DNA of 64,000 nt from positions 15,993,501-16,057,500 of the forward strand of contig NC_088327.1 of the NCBI RefSeq assembly GCF_036884655.1. Reading direction: 5' to 3'. The notes below the pieces were generated by a model, which ran no database searches, had not been told where the DNA came from, and worked only from the letters and a program-made list of their open reading frames with translations. The DNA comes from Musa acuminata AAA Group. Taxonomy: Eukaryota > Streptophyta > Magnoliopsida > Zingiberales > Musaceae. Positions 1 through 12,400 of the stretch are shown piece by piece; the stretch's first letter is position 1, and the number at the start of each line of letters is the position of its first letter. A program made the translations under genes and the position numbers.

Positions 1-1035
1 GGTACTTTTCTATCTATTCTGAATCCTACAAAGTCAACATCAGCATATACAATTAAATCAAATTTTTTAGATTTTTGATACCATGATCCTGGATTAGAAG
101 TTCCTTTTAAATATCTAAAAATTCTTTTAACTACTTTATAATGAATTATTTAAGATTGGATTAAAATCTTGCATAAAGTTTAATACTAAATATTATATCA
201 GGTCTAGTTATAGTAAGATAGTAAGCTACCTATCATACCTCTACAAGTCTTTTAATCAAAGCATTATATTTCATTATCTATATCTAATTAAGTAAAAATA
301 CTCATTAGTGTGTTAATGGTCTAAGCATTGTCTAAGTAAAATTGTTTTAGTAGATCCAAAGTATATTTAGTTTGAATAATAAAAGTTTCATAACTTAGTT
401 GCTTAATTTGTAATCCTAAGACAAATGTCAATTCACCTATTAAACTCATTTTAAATTCTTGGCTCATGCTTTTGATAAATGATTCATATAAAGATTCATT
501 TGTAGAATAAAAAATAATATTATCAACATAAATTTAAATAATAAAAAATATTTTTAATAAATAATATTCATTTGTAGAACCAAAAATAATACCAAGATCT
601 AGGGGTTTGCTTCAACCCATAGAGAGCTTTAGATAACTTATAAACATGATTTGGAAAAAGAACATTTTCAAATCTGGGTAGTTGCTCAACATAAACTTCT
701 TCGGAAATAAAACCATTAAGAAAAGTATTTTTGTTATCCATTTCAAATAATTTAAAATTTTTAAAATATTTATTGGTAAGGAATATCTTTATGGCTTTAA
801 GTCTTATCATAGGAGCAAAGGTTTTTTCTTAGTGTTCTTCTCGGTTAAAACCTTTAGCCACTGATCTAGCCTTATTTCAAACCACGATATCTTGTTCATC
901 CTGCTTATTCATAAAGACTTATTTGTTGAATCTTGGATTTTGATAATGAAATCAATTGATAAATTATTTGATCTAATATATATGTTGAGATAAGTGTACA
1001 TGATTAAATACAATAGCAGTAAAACATAAAGCAAA
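1..1035 (-). mobile_element. Ty1/copia pol fragment (RT and RNase H), decayed
   Basis: Reading the minus strand, about 1000 to 560 encodes a copia reverse-transcriptase start. It includes a 'VAKGF' type motif, an 'FAPMIRL' stretch (normally FAPVARL), 'FEMDNKNTFLNG' (normally F.MDVKTAFLNG), 'EEVYVEQ' and 'YKLSKALYGLKQTPRSW'. Near 120 to 1 the strand encodes an RNase H-like 'RYLKGTSNPGSWY' and 'YADVDFVG'. These are in the order expected for copia pol. Stops and frameshifts interrupt the frame (for example just after the VAKGF region), so this is a dead remnant. The window edge cuts its 3' end. It may belong to the same element as the gag and LTR at 2262-3688, but part of gag and all of integrase are missing between them. 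Family call is firm; lineage within copia is not determined. Confidence 0.85.
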
Positions 1036-1040
1036 TATTA

Positions 1041-2254
1041 TGTCGGAGTCAAGATCGAGATTTCGTTGGGAGTTCAAGAGTTCGTCGGAAGACCAGACGT
1101 TCGTCGGAAGTTCTATTGGAATTAACCAAGAAGTCCAGGAGCTTGCCAAAGAAGCTCATCGAAACTCATCAAGAAGATCGTCGTGAAGTCTAGGAACTTG
1201 TCGGAAGTCTGCCGGAACATTACCGAGAGATCATCGGAAGTTCATCGAAAGATCACTGGAAGTTCGCCGAAAGAACAATTGACATACCAGACCAAGAATG
1301 CTTTGTTAAATATCTTAAATTATCATAGTTAGACCTTAAGTTGAGTTAGGATTGGGAGATAATCTCACTAACTCAGTTAGGGGAACATGGTTGAATTAAG
1401 CCGGTTGAACAAGCCCATTCATCACCTGAAGTCATGGCAAGCGGTGGCACTGCTAGGACCGATGGTGGCACTACTTGGGACTCAATCTCCCAAGTGTTGT
1501 AGGTGGTGGAACTGCCTAGACTAGGCAGTGGTACCACCAATAGTTAATACTATCAAACGGTGGTACCGCTTTGTCAAGCGATGCTACTGTCAGAGCTCGG
1601 TCTCTAAAGCTCTGTCAAGTAGTCGTACAGCCCAGTATTAGTCTGCAGGCGATAGTATCGCCCAATAATAATGGTGGTACTACTAGTACCCCGAAATCCG
1701 GGGATGTGACACTTTTTAGCTCCAATTCTGAAGCCATTGGGGCCTATAAATACCTTAACTTTTTCTACATAAAAGGGTAAGAAAGTATGAACAAAATCTT
1801 GAATTCTTTGGGTGTTAAAAGTATTGTAAAAGTGTAAGAGTCCTCCTCCTCCCTTTGTAAGTATTGAGATCATTCAAGAGAGGTATGAGACTTGTAAGGG
1901 TTATCTCCAAAACCCGTGAAAAGGAGAAAGCGTTGTAAAGAGATGGTTGGTCTTTGCCTATTAAAGGAAGATCATTAGTGGACGCTGGTAACCTCAACGG
2001 AGGAGGAATCAGAAGTGGATGTAGGTCACACCGACCGAACCATTATAAATTCTGGTTTGTATTTCTATTATTGCTACTTACTTACTTTGCAATAGCTTCA
2101 ATTTCTTTTTACTTGGCTTTCACTACCCTTACGATCAAATACGCTTTTAAGTTATCTTCCGAGATCGTTTTTAACATACAAAAAATTTTAAACCGATGTT
2201 TTAATCCGCTGCACTAATTCACCCCCTCTCTTAGTGCCAACTCGATCCTAATAG
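1041..2254 (+). mobile_element. Probable solo LTR, opposite orientation, inserted in copia gag
   Basis: The plus strand starts with TGTCGGAGTC, continues through an AG-rich stretch with repeated 'gttcgtcggaag'-like units (about 1070-1265), and ends in a region matching the typical 3' end of plant copia LTRs: 'attcaccccctctcttagtg' then 'ctcgatcctaata'. No primer-binding site follows, so this is an LTR without an internal region. On its right side the minus-strand gag reading frame of the host element resumes at once, ending '...WDPKVTI', so the insertion cut gag. A 5-bp 'tatta' occurs on both sides (1036-1040 and 2255-2259), a candidate target duplication. The terminal dinucleotide is not a clean CA, so the right boundary may be off by a base or so. 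Confidence 0.55.
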
Positions 2255-2261
2255 TATTATC

Positions 2262-2800
2262 GTTACTTTAGGATCCCAAATTTTTGGAAGAGATCTTAGA
2301 ATCTTGTTTACAAGTTTGAGATTAGAAAAATATTTACCAAGAGCTTTCAAGCCATTGACAATATTCGTAAACTAGGTATATATGTCAACAATGGTTTCGC
2401 TTGGCTTCATTCGAAAAAGTTCAAAAACATATATCAAAAGATTTATTTTAGACTCTTTAACTCTAGTCGTGCCTTCATGAGTTACTTCCAGTATGTGCCA
2501 AATGTCATGTGCAGTTTCACAAATCGAAATACGATTAAACTCATTTTTGTCTAAAGCGTAAAATAGAGCATTCATAACTCTAGCATTTAAAGAAAAAAAT
2601 TCTTCAAATTATTCCATTCATTCATTGGATTACAAGACTTTTGAAAACAACATTCGATAATATTCTATAAATTCAAATCTATAGAAAGAAAGAAAACTCT
2701 CATTCGAGTTTTTCAATACATGTAGTCCGTCTCATTGAACATGAGAGGACGAATAATAGAAAGACCCTCTTGATTGTCAGTAAAAGCTATTTTCTTGAGT
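2262..2800 (-). pseudogene. Copia gag (UBN2-like) remnant
   Basis: Minus-strand translation gives 'MNALFYALDKNEFNRI', then 'AHDIWHILEVTHEGTTRVKE', then 'FTNIVNGLKALGK' and 'KILRSLPKIWDPKVTI'. This is the order of the gag (UBN2 family) domain of plant copia elements, where W..L...HEGT..VK and the LP..WD.KVT motif are standard. At least one in-frame stop lies after 'DIYT', and the upstream N-terminal part (2600-2800) is frame-shifted. The frame ends abruptly at the probable solo LTR. Upstream lies the LTR with its primer-binding site, so this is the gag of that same element. Confidence 0.8.
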
Positions 2801-2839
2801 GTTAAACCAAACGAGAAAAACCTTCACTCTGATTCCAAC

Positions 2840-3688
2840 TGTTATGACCAAAATCCGACACTAAGCGAGGAGGGTGAATTAGTACTTTCATAAAATCACG
2901 TCGGTTTAAAAATTCTCGCTTGATGAACATCGATATCGAAAAAGAGTTTAACTTAAAAGCATTCATAAGCATAGTAAATAAGTAAATCAGTTTGTAATAT
3001 AAATGAAAAGTATAAAGTAAATGCAAACCAGATTTATAGTGGTTTGGTCGTCGTGACCTACATCCACTCTCGATTCTTCTTCACTCGAGGCCACCGACTT
3101 CCACTACCAATCTTCTTTCAATGGGAAAATATCAATTACCCGTACAACTCTTTATCCTTTTCATAGGCTCAGGAGAGAACCTTTTACACATCTCTTTTAG
3201 ACCTTACTCCTCTCTTAGAAAACTTCTAACTCTAGGAGAAAAAGACTCTAAATCCTAAGAGAGTTTCTAATTTTTTCTCAAGTATTCTTTCCCCCTTTTC
3301 TACTTAATTTCATGTCATTCCAAGCAGAAATATATGATATATTTATAGACCCTAAATGACTATAAAAATAGAGCAAAAAAATGTCTTATCCTAAGTTTTT
3401 CGGGTCCTAACGGTACCACCACATAGACTTTTAGTACCACCACCTAACATAATCTGAGAGACTCTATCTGGGCGGTACCACCGCTTGGGCTAGCTATAGG
3501 TCACTGAATGAGCTTTTCACTTGGACCAAAATAGCCCTAATTCGGGCCTAATTGACCTCTAATTTAGTTGGTATTGTTTCACCTCGATACCGACTCAATT
3601 AGACCTAAACTAACTTGATATATATATAATTGATTACAAGCCTCCTATTTTAATCGATTTATCTTTTCTAATCGAGGTTACTCCTACA
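2840..3688 (-). mobile_element. 5' LTR of a minus-strand copia element, with PBS
   Basis: On the minus strand the segment begins TGTAGGAGTAACC and ends GGTCATAACA, so both ends are the canonical TG...CA. Immediately downstream (about 2827-2839) is GTTGGAATCAGAG, close to the initiator tRNA-Met primer-binding site of copia elements (TGGTATCAGAG), and gag follows. Just before the end is 'aattcaccctcctcgcttag', the usual copia LTR 3' signature. Length is 849 bp. The matching 3' LTR is not visible in the window. The segment has no protein-coding content. Confidence 0.7.
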
Positions 3689-3704
3689 TCACTCAAAATG
3701 AATA

Positions 3705-3993
3705 TTAAATTATAAACTCATCAATTGATTTCATCATCAAAATCTGAGATTCAATAGTAAGTTCCTTCATTAATGTGTCAGCTAATGACTTATCAACATA
3801 TTTAAATCTATCTTCAATAACCCTTAAATATTTCTGTATACTAGTTGCAAGTGGTAATGAAGACTTTATGTTATTTATAATCGTCATTCTTATAAACATT
3901 AAATTAAGCCTATTAAATTTTTTAAGCATTTATCTCATTAATTTATTCTACGGTGCTTTCATTAGTAAAGTTTACGGACATTTAAACAAGTAA
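3705..3993 (-). pseudogene. Second, older copia gag fragment
   Basis: Minus-strand translation gives 'MTIINNIKSSLP', then 'YLRVIEDRFKYVDKSLADTL' and 'MKELT'. This matches the start of a plant copia gag where 'I..SLP....A.E.L..VEERF...DKSLAGTLM..LT' is typical. It is a different gag segment from the one at 2262-2800 and lies outside that element's LTR. The younger element therefore seems to have inserted beside or into this older one. No complete frame is left. Confidence 0.65.
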
Positions 3994-6250
3994 TACTATG
4001 TCAAGATCTAATATGCCTAGAGTAAACTACACATGCTCTAACCATTCTGAATAATTTGAAATATGAAATACAAGAATATTATAAGCATAAGAGTGTCTGA
4101 AAAAAAGTATCATTGTAAAATATAAAATAATATTAATATTTTGAGTTTTCAAGATATGATGACTATTGATATATCTATTATTTACTCAAAATTATCTATG
4201 GATGACAAATACCATCATTGTTACCTTTGAGATTTCAAAATAGTATCATCCTTTCCCATCACATTATTATTTTAAATAGATTCTCATTTAAGATTATTTA
4301 AATCTTCTAATTATGTGTGTCATTATAAATATTATTTTCTTAACATCATTTAAGACTAATTTTTAATATAATTTTATAAATTATTGGTTTAGACCATCTT
4401 GGCAGTTACAAGACCAATGCAATAATATAAAACACAAATATTCTATAAATAATAAAATATTTATTATGATTTATATCTTAAAACCTATCATTTTGAGCTA
4501 CTTTGAATTTCAAATAATATTTACTAAGTATCCTTTAGTCTAATTTACGTCGAAATATTTTATTAATAATAAAATAATAACCATAATAATTATTAAATGT
4601 TAATAAGTATAAATAAAAATTCATATGATAATTATAATCATGATAAAATATAAAATGTCTTTATGTAAAAAATAAACATGATTTCACAATATTAAAGATA
4701 TATATGTGAATAACTAAAAAAAATCTAAAAATAATAATTGAATTTAATTATCATATGCACAAATATGTCACATGAAAAAACTGTAAGAGACTACTATAAT
4801 TTATATTTGTTTAATTTCACATAGAATCCTAGACTAATAAATTGTATTTAAATAGGTAAGTCTAAAATTGGGCTAAACATCAATCCAATTAAGTAAGTCA
4901 AAAATTAAAATTAATCAAAATTTTAACTTTCACTGGATTCAATCAGATTGATCAAACCTAAATCTAATCAAATAGTAAAAATACAATTATGATTAGATCA
5001 AATCAAAATATTTGATTAAAAATAAATCATAATAGTTAATTTTATAATTAAGGATATAAGTCAAAATTTCTTAATTTTTGAGGGGTTAAACTATAATTTT
5101 AATAGGATATATAATAGAATTATATAGTTTCTGAATGGTAGAACTATCGAAAAGATATAAATTAGAATTAAAAGGATTTATAAAGGTAAAACTATAATTT
5201 TAAAATCAAAACCCTAATTCTTTCCTTCGCGGGATTTGGCTGACAACCACCAAAGGTCATCGCCCTGAATAATATTGTTATCGATAATAAGCTACCGATG
5301 GCGGTCTAGTGATGAACTACAATAATCCTCATATTGCTAGTAAATAAGTGACGTGATGGATTAAATAGAAAAGTAAATCAATAATATACATAAATCATTC
5401 AAGTATTATAAATGAAAATCAAATAATATCTTTTTGCAAGCGAAGAGTACTAATAAATGGATTTAAGGTATTGATTTTGATACCAATTGTAAATATAAAA
5501 ACCATGATTATGCTATTATTATATGAAAAGCTTTAATGTCGGAAATTAAAATCAAATAATGATGGGTCGGATTTACGATACATATATTTCAATATCATCA
5601 AAAAAAATTTATTTGATACGTAGGTGTACTATTTCAGATTTAAAAGTCGCATCGATATCAATTTGTAATGATAATTAGACTTATCTTCTTTTCTCTTTCT
5701 ATCATTCATAAGACCACTAAGAATAATGAATTAGGGACAAAGAGAAATTAAAAATATCCGTCATCATTGACTATTTCATTCAGATTTAATCCTTTTATAA
5801 ATAAAAATAAAGGATATAATACGATAATTATAAGAGTATCTCTAGATAATATTCTAATTAAACTTTCTTCTTATTAATCATTGATTATCATCAAAATTTA
5901 AATAAATCTATAATACATTTTATCTAATTAGATATAAGCATATAAAAAAATCTAACGAGTACTGTTCCCAAAAACAGAGACTCAAGAAAGAGAAATCAAA
6001 CCAAGAGTTGGTGGTGGGCGTTAATCAAATGTCACACATCGGCCAAGCCGAGTCAAGTCAACCAACTACTGCTTGTTTCGTGAATCAGTATACCCGTAGA
6101 CAGCTCATTCGGCCGAGTCTAAACACAACCCGTAGGCCGAATCCTGCCTCGACTTATTCTTCTAAGCCCCTTAGCTCCCTTCGTCGGTTGGTCATTTACT
6201 GTTCCGATATCCAATTCCGGTGAAGCGGCTGCTCGGGGCCCCATAGCGAG
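3994..6250. other. AT-rich intergenic DNA
   Basis: About 2.2 kb of AT-rich sequence with no reading frame I can assign. It contains short repeated motifs such as 'aataataaaata'. From about 5,450 to 5,700 the text has the feel of degenerate LTR sequence, but I could not identify ends or coding parts. GC content rises from about 6,000 on, where the promoter side of the auxilin-like gene begins. Confidence 0.5.
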
Positions 6251-6387
6251 CACAAATCGTTTGCGAAATCAAATTTGATGGTTAATGTGGGACCCGCGTA
6301 GGGACCATCGGGTCGCTCACTCCTCGAGTTTAATCTCCTCGAGCCCGAATCGTTCGTATTTTTCGTGTTCCCGAAACCCGACCCACC

Positions 6388-6391
<4 letters not shown>

Positions 6392-6421
<30 letters not shown>
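6392..6421. repeat. (CT)n microsatellite in auxilin-like 5' leader
   Basis: A CT tract of about 15 units lies roughly 80 bp upstream of the chosen start codon. CT tracts are common in plant 5' leaders. An in-frame upstream ATG at 6285 would have to be translated through this tract, giving a low-complexity Leu-Ser run, which argues against that start. Confidence 0.85.
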
Positions 6422-6423
<2 letters not shown>

Positions 6424-6497
6424 GTCAATATCCGCCCCTTCCCATCAGTTCTGTCACCCCGGTGATCGATCGACGATCACCGACCGCCTCCTCCTCA

Positions 6498-9400
6498 ATG
6501 GACGAGTTTTCCGGCATCCTCGATCGTGATTTCGGGCTCCGGTCGCAGGGCAAGTCTACCCCCATAGCCTCCCCCAGCACCGCCGCCACCGTAGGAGGAG
6601 GGCGCGGAGAAGGCCCAAACCTTTGGTCCGTCCGGGACGGATCCTCTGACTCGACCTCCTCGTGGGAGAATCCATCATCCGGCTGGAACTCCGCCTCGAT
6701 CGGCGATCCCTTCCTCCGGGATCGCGGAGCTGGCATCTCGAAGGATTATGATTATGTCTTCGTAGGCGTTCCTACGAACTCGAGTTGGTCCTCTCGTGGA
6801 CAGTATGCCTCGTCTTCATCGCCGTCGAACTTTGACTCCATATTCAACGGCTTTGCGGATTCCGGGACGAAGTCCTCGTCATCTTTGCCCGTGTACGATA
6901 AGCCGGTATATGACGACGATATATTCGACGGGGTTCCTGGCACGAAGAGCTCGTCATCGGTTAAGTATGACGATGCTTTTGCTTCCCTTTCATCAGGATC
7001 TAATCATGTTTCCGCACCACCGTATGAGGATCTCCTTGAGAACCTGGGGAAGCAAATGCCGGAGTCAAGGGCTGGTAGTGATAAGAGATCTGGGGAGAAG
7101 GAGGAGCAGGATATGTCAGGGTTCGATGAGCTAATTCCTGGATTCGGTAGGAGCAGTCCACCGAAGAAAAGGTATGATCTGTGATTCGTAGGCAGACTTG
7201 ATTAATTCTCTTTTGTTATATCTCACAATTGTTTCTGTATATGGTATTTTTTACCCTGACAGATGAATTTGGGTCATCAATGCATAGAAAGTTTTACTTA
7301 GGTTAATTTGCTATAAAACTAAGGGCTTCTGTTTTCATGCAATATTTCCACGTATTAAAGAGAGATACTACCAGTTTGTTTTAATGACTTTTTAAGCTGA
7401 TTTCCATGATTGTGGAATTATATGCTTTGCGAGTTTAAATTTTCTGCCTTTTATTTCACTATAAAGTATAAACTATGTTTATTGTCATATCTTACAATTA
7501 TTTGACATGTGGACAATGAACTTTCTTGGTGTACAGAGATAAAGAAGGTTCATTTTGATCTACTAACGTTGAATGCTTCGTAAGTGGTAAGAACAATAGC
7601 TTTTATAAACATTAGATGACACATGCTGCTTAAAATGGGCATGAATTTCTTACAATTGTTTATTAGAAATAGGGTGAAGAATATAATGCTACAGTCTGCT
7701 CTTTTTTACTTGTGCAATCATTAGTCCAGATCTATAGGAGACAGATCTCAAGGAGGTAATTTTAACAACAGATACCAGTACACCAGCGAATATTGGCCAC
7801 ATCCTCATAAAAATCCACTATATGGCACTCAGCAACAAGAGCTAGGATTATGTTATCCTCACAATGGTTGAGTAACCCTGCATACTGTATATGATGTAGT
7901 AGCAGTGAAAAAAATTAATTAGTTGCTCACTGCTGCAGGCCTCAGTGAAAATAGAGTGGAAAATGTTTCAATGAATGATGATAAGTTCAGCATGAATTGA
8001 GGCCATCAACCTCTTCAAGTCATTGGGAAGTTCTGAATAGACTTCAAATTTATGGGAGGTCGTGCAGGTCTGAAAACTTTAGAACTGGCACGTATTGGCC
8101 CTAACAATTAAATTTCACAAGGTTTGTGAAAGTGGGAGAGATCAGCCTGTTCTGAACATCCCCGAACCTCCTGTTGGTAATAGTCACCCGTTCGGAGTCA
8201 GTTGGGCATCAACAGAACGACACTATACTTGTCTAGTACTCATTACCCATTTAGTCACATTAGATTATGGCTTGTTTTAGTTGCTACCTTTTCAGAGTCA
8301 GTCAGGCATCAACCGGACTAGACTACAATTGTTTGGTAATTGTTACCCATTTTGTCACATTAGATTTTGGCTTATTCAAGTATTTGAATTTATAAGTGAG
8401 GTTAATGTTTTGTTAATTGGCTTGGGTTTTCATAAAAGTTTGAGTGATATGGTATATGATTATAAACTGCACAGGTTTTGTAAATGTGAATTTTGACTCG
8501 AATGTTTCTCAGTGTCCTCAAATGTTAGTTTGGATCCTGGATTGAACTGTGATGAAATTTTAATATTATTGATTTAAGACAGAGTCACACCTCTTGAATG
8601 TGATAATTCGGAGGGGCGGGATAGAGGACCCTTGGAAAGTTTGGGTTTTAGATTGGACATGGCCAATCTCACAATTAAGTGTTTTGCATGTCTTGTACGC
8701 TTTATTATTTACTGTTCCATGTACGCTTTATTATTTACTGTTCCATGCATGGCAAGTACAGTATTAAATAGGTTCCAGTATACCATATTCCTTGGTTCAC
8801 TTTGCATCTGCCTCTGGTGTTTAATGCTGTGAACTATTTGAACTGTGTGCTTTGCCTGCCCTGACACCTTTTTCAATATTTTGGTTCTGTGGAATAACAT
8901 AGAAATGTTAGAAATGCTGGTAGGCCTCTTGGCTGGTATAACTTAAAGAATTACAAAAATATACTAACACAGTTTATGTGCAATGTTGAGTCCATAACCA
9001 ATGCATACATCTTAAGACTGTAATATCAGCAATCAGTATCGCCAATGTATGTACATCTGAATCAATGAGATGACTTTCCATTGACATGCTTTCTTTAATT
9101 TGATATTATTTATGTTTAATACAGGCCAGTTGTATCCATGTTGAATTGGTTCTCTGTTGACATCTTATTCTTCTTATGTGTTTGTCTAGCATTTTTTGTA
9201 ATTTACAATTTTGCCATTTCGTTCCATCAAGAGCCATAAAAACACCATATAAGGGTCAAGTTCGTTTCCAGTTAGAGAATCTAGTTATCTCCATCTCTTT
9301 TCTTGCAAATTCTAATAGATTTTTCTTTGATCTTTCTTTTCCTCTTATAGAACTTTGAATTTGGATTATTTTAATTTCCACCTGTGCCACAGTGGTTTCG

Positions 9401-12400
9401 TTGGATCTTATTGTTGACTGCTGCTACCTTGATTTTAACACTCCCAGGCATTTCTCATTTGAACCTTTCTAAAGCCGGTCAATGAATTCTATAATCTCCT
9501 CTTAAATTTTAATCAATCTAATACTTAAGAGCATCACTCCCAAATAGTTCAATGTTCTGGCAGGTGGAACAATGGCTGATCAAATAAGTAATTAAGTATA
9601 TTGGAGAATTATTTTAGAATAAGAGCTATCCGGTGATCACATTACACAATACTCCTTGAATCCATGGACAACTTTTAGAAGTTTACCTCTTTTTAATAAT
9701 TGCTTGAAGTTGAATCGAGTTTTTGCCTTTTGTTTTATGTTGGCCATATTTTCAAGTTTCAACTAGACCTGCATCTCTTACCTTAGTGTTACTAATATCC
9801 CATTTAAACAACTTTGTCTTTTCCTGACATGACATACTTTGTACTTTAGTAGTCCTAAGTCTTTATATTTCGTTCAAAATTTCTAATTGAATCTTTATTC
9901 TTACATATGCTTGTCAATAAAAAGAATCATTACAAAGAACAAGAAACTCTAGATATCACCAGATCTCTACCTAAATATACACAATAAGCTTATGAATAAT
10001 TAGATTAAATAGTCAAGATTCCAACTTTGAGGTGCATGATATCGAAAACAATAGTTTATCCTTTGAGTTCTATATTATAAAAAATGGAGATTAGGCTTCT
10101 ACTTAAATAGAAGAAGGCTTAGTTTTTAAATGATATATATTTATTATGGTTTTGGAATGCAGACCAGATTCTTCATTTGACATAATGTGCTTTTTGGTCC
10201 AAACTTGAATAAGCTTAACCCACTGGACTAAAGTTGCTGATAGATTCATTGCTTGATCGCAATAAAATGGACATGAAGGCTGAACCCTCTATACATGTTA
10301 AAACTTAAAACAACTAGAATATTTAGGCAATCCAGCTATTTTGTTAGCCTAAACAATTTTGTTAAGATTTCTGAGTTATAGTTTAGAAGTTTTTATAAAA
10401 ACAACCAGTTTTATTGATTCTGGTTAAATCTATACATTAATAGAAATTAGGATTATGTTATTCAATTAAGTTCCTGATAAGATTTAATCTAAGTAGATCA
10501 ATTAAGGCTTTGATATTGGAACAATATTAGCCTTGATTTAGTGGCTTCAACCAATAGAATAAGCTTCTTGAGTTGCTGCTAATAAATAAAGTCTAAGGAG
10601 GGACCAATATGAAAGAAAAAATTGATACCCTACCCATTATAAATTTTGGCATGACTCTTCGGATGCTTGATTCCTGAGATACTTCTATTATTATGTATTT
10701 TGCATCCTATTCATTCATTATAAAATGAATCTGTCACATATGAAGGTTATCATGCTAGTTCAAGTAAGATTTCGCGTTAGTGGTAAAGCATTGGTATGGT
10801 GTGCTATATACCGTTCCTACAGTGTCAGCCATATTTGAAAATGTGAAAAGGGTATATAACAACAATATTCTTGTTTATTGCCTCTTGAAATAGTTATCTA
10901 ATTAAATAGCCTCGCTCAATACCTTTATTGCCTTGCAAGAAGAATAAAAACTTTGAAGTTATGTAATGGCAGACAATCTGCATATCTGGCAGCAAAGAGA
11001 TAACCTTCTCCCAGTTCTTTTAACCTGGAAGCAATTAAAAAAAGCCCAAGTTTACATATGTAAACTGTTTCTTATCTATATAATGGATGAATGACATAAG
11101 TTACTTGGATAAGTAACTTGTTCCAAAGAACTTCAATTTGTTCCAAAGAACTTCAATTTGTTAATGATAAAAAAGAAAAAGAAGCATATTCGTAGTATCA
11201 CTTTTGTTTTCATTAGTCATATTGTTATGATTTGAATGTATTTGTGACCTTGTCAGTTGTCTCCTTTAACTTTGAACTGCAAGACAATTTGCTATTCCAG
11301 AACTCTAGCCTCTCTGAAGATGCTAATCACATCATAGGGTTTTTTTTAATAGGTTATCCTCCATCAGTTTTTATTCTCAAATTCTAATTTGTCATTCAGT
11401 TCAGTTGGATACTTAATTCTGTGTTTTCATGTTACTTATGTCTTTTGATTTTTTATTTTCATGTATTATTATCATTTGTGTTATCATCATATCTTCAGAA
11501 TGTGAAGATCTTTTTCAGGGAAGACCAAGAGGTTAGCCAACAGATGTCAGATATCTCATTAGATAAACCAGCTACCAGCAAGTCTGAAGATTCCTTTGTT
11601 ATTTTAGAATCAGTATCTAACTCAAAATATTCATCATCTGGGTTGTTCTCTAACCCTTTAAAAAATATTAGTGAGCCTATGAACTTTGGAAGCATGCGAG
11701 TTGACACTTCTCCTGTTAGTGAGACAATATTTGATGATGTTAATGCTTTTGATGGAATCTCAAAATCAGTGCCACTATCGCAGCAGGTGCAGTCTACAAA
11801 ATCTTCTGACTTGCAAAATACTGTTGGTAGAAATGGTATTCAAAATATGGACACCTATGGAAAAAACACCACGGTGGATCAATCCCCAGAGTTTAATCAG
11901 CCTATTGAAACCAGAGATGACATCTGGCTTACTGTTTCAGAAATTCCCCTTCAGACTCAACCTACCAGTGCTCCGCCACCTTCAAGACCGCCACCTCCAC
12001 TTGTCATCAAGAAAGCTCCTCTTGGTGCTTATACAAAAAGGAAGGAAAATGAGTCTTTCCATGATTCTACGCAGAGCCATCCTTACAATGAAAAATCAGC
12101 TAAGCCAGCTTCAGTTGATGAACTTGAAGATTTTGCTATGGGTAAACCTAAAACATATACTCAAGTAACTCAACATCACGAAGACTTTTTCTTCAACGGA
12201 GAAGAATTACAGAAACAATTAGCTGCAGAAGCTGCTATGAAGGAGGCCATGCATAGAGCTGAGGCAAGGTTCAAACATGCTAAGGAGGCTAGGGGAATAG
12301 ATCGTGGTGCCAAAGTTTCAAGGAACGAAGAATATATAGATGAAAAAAAAAATCTAGATGGTGAGGATCTAGAAGACACACAGAGACAAGAAGGATCAGA

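Larger units (their letters stand above)
7172..11518 (+). other. Auxilin-like intron 1 (4.3 kb)
   Basis: AT-rich intron with no assignable coding sequence. It contains three local tandem duplications: about 100 bp at 8191-8385 (diverged), a perfect 26-bp pair at 8695-8746, and a perfect 20-bp pair at 11121-11160. A short open stretch near 7,730-7,860 could be a skipped exon but has no recognisable motif. Confidence 0.6.

Noticed and set aside
6285..6497. In-frame 71-codon upstream extension of the auxilin-like gene
   Set aside because: It runs through the CT microsatellite and has no family similarity; the ATG at 6498 gives the typical auxilin-like N-terminus.
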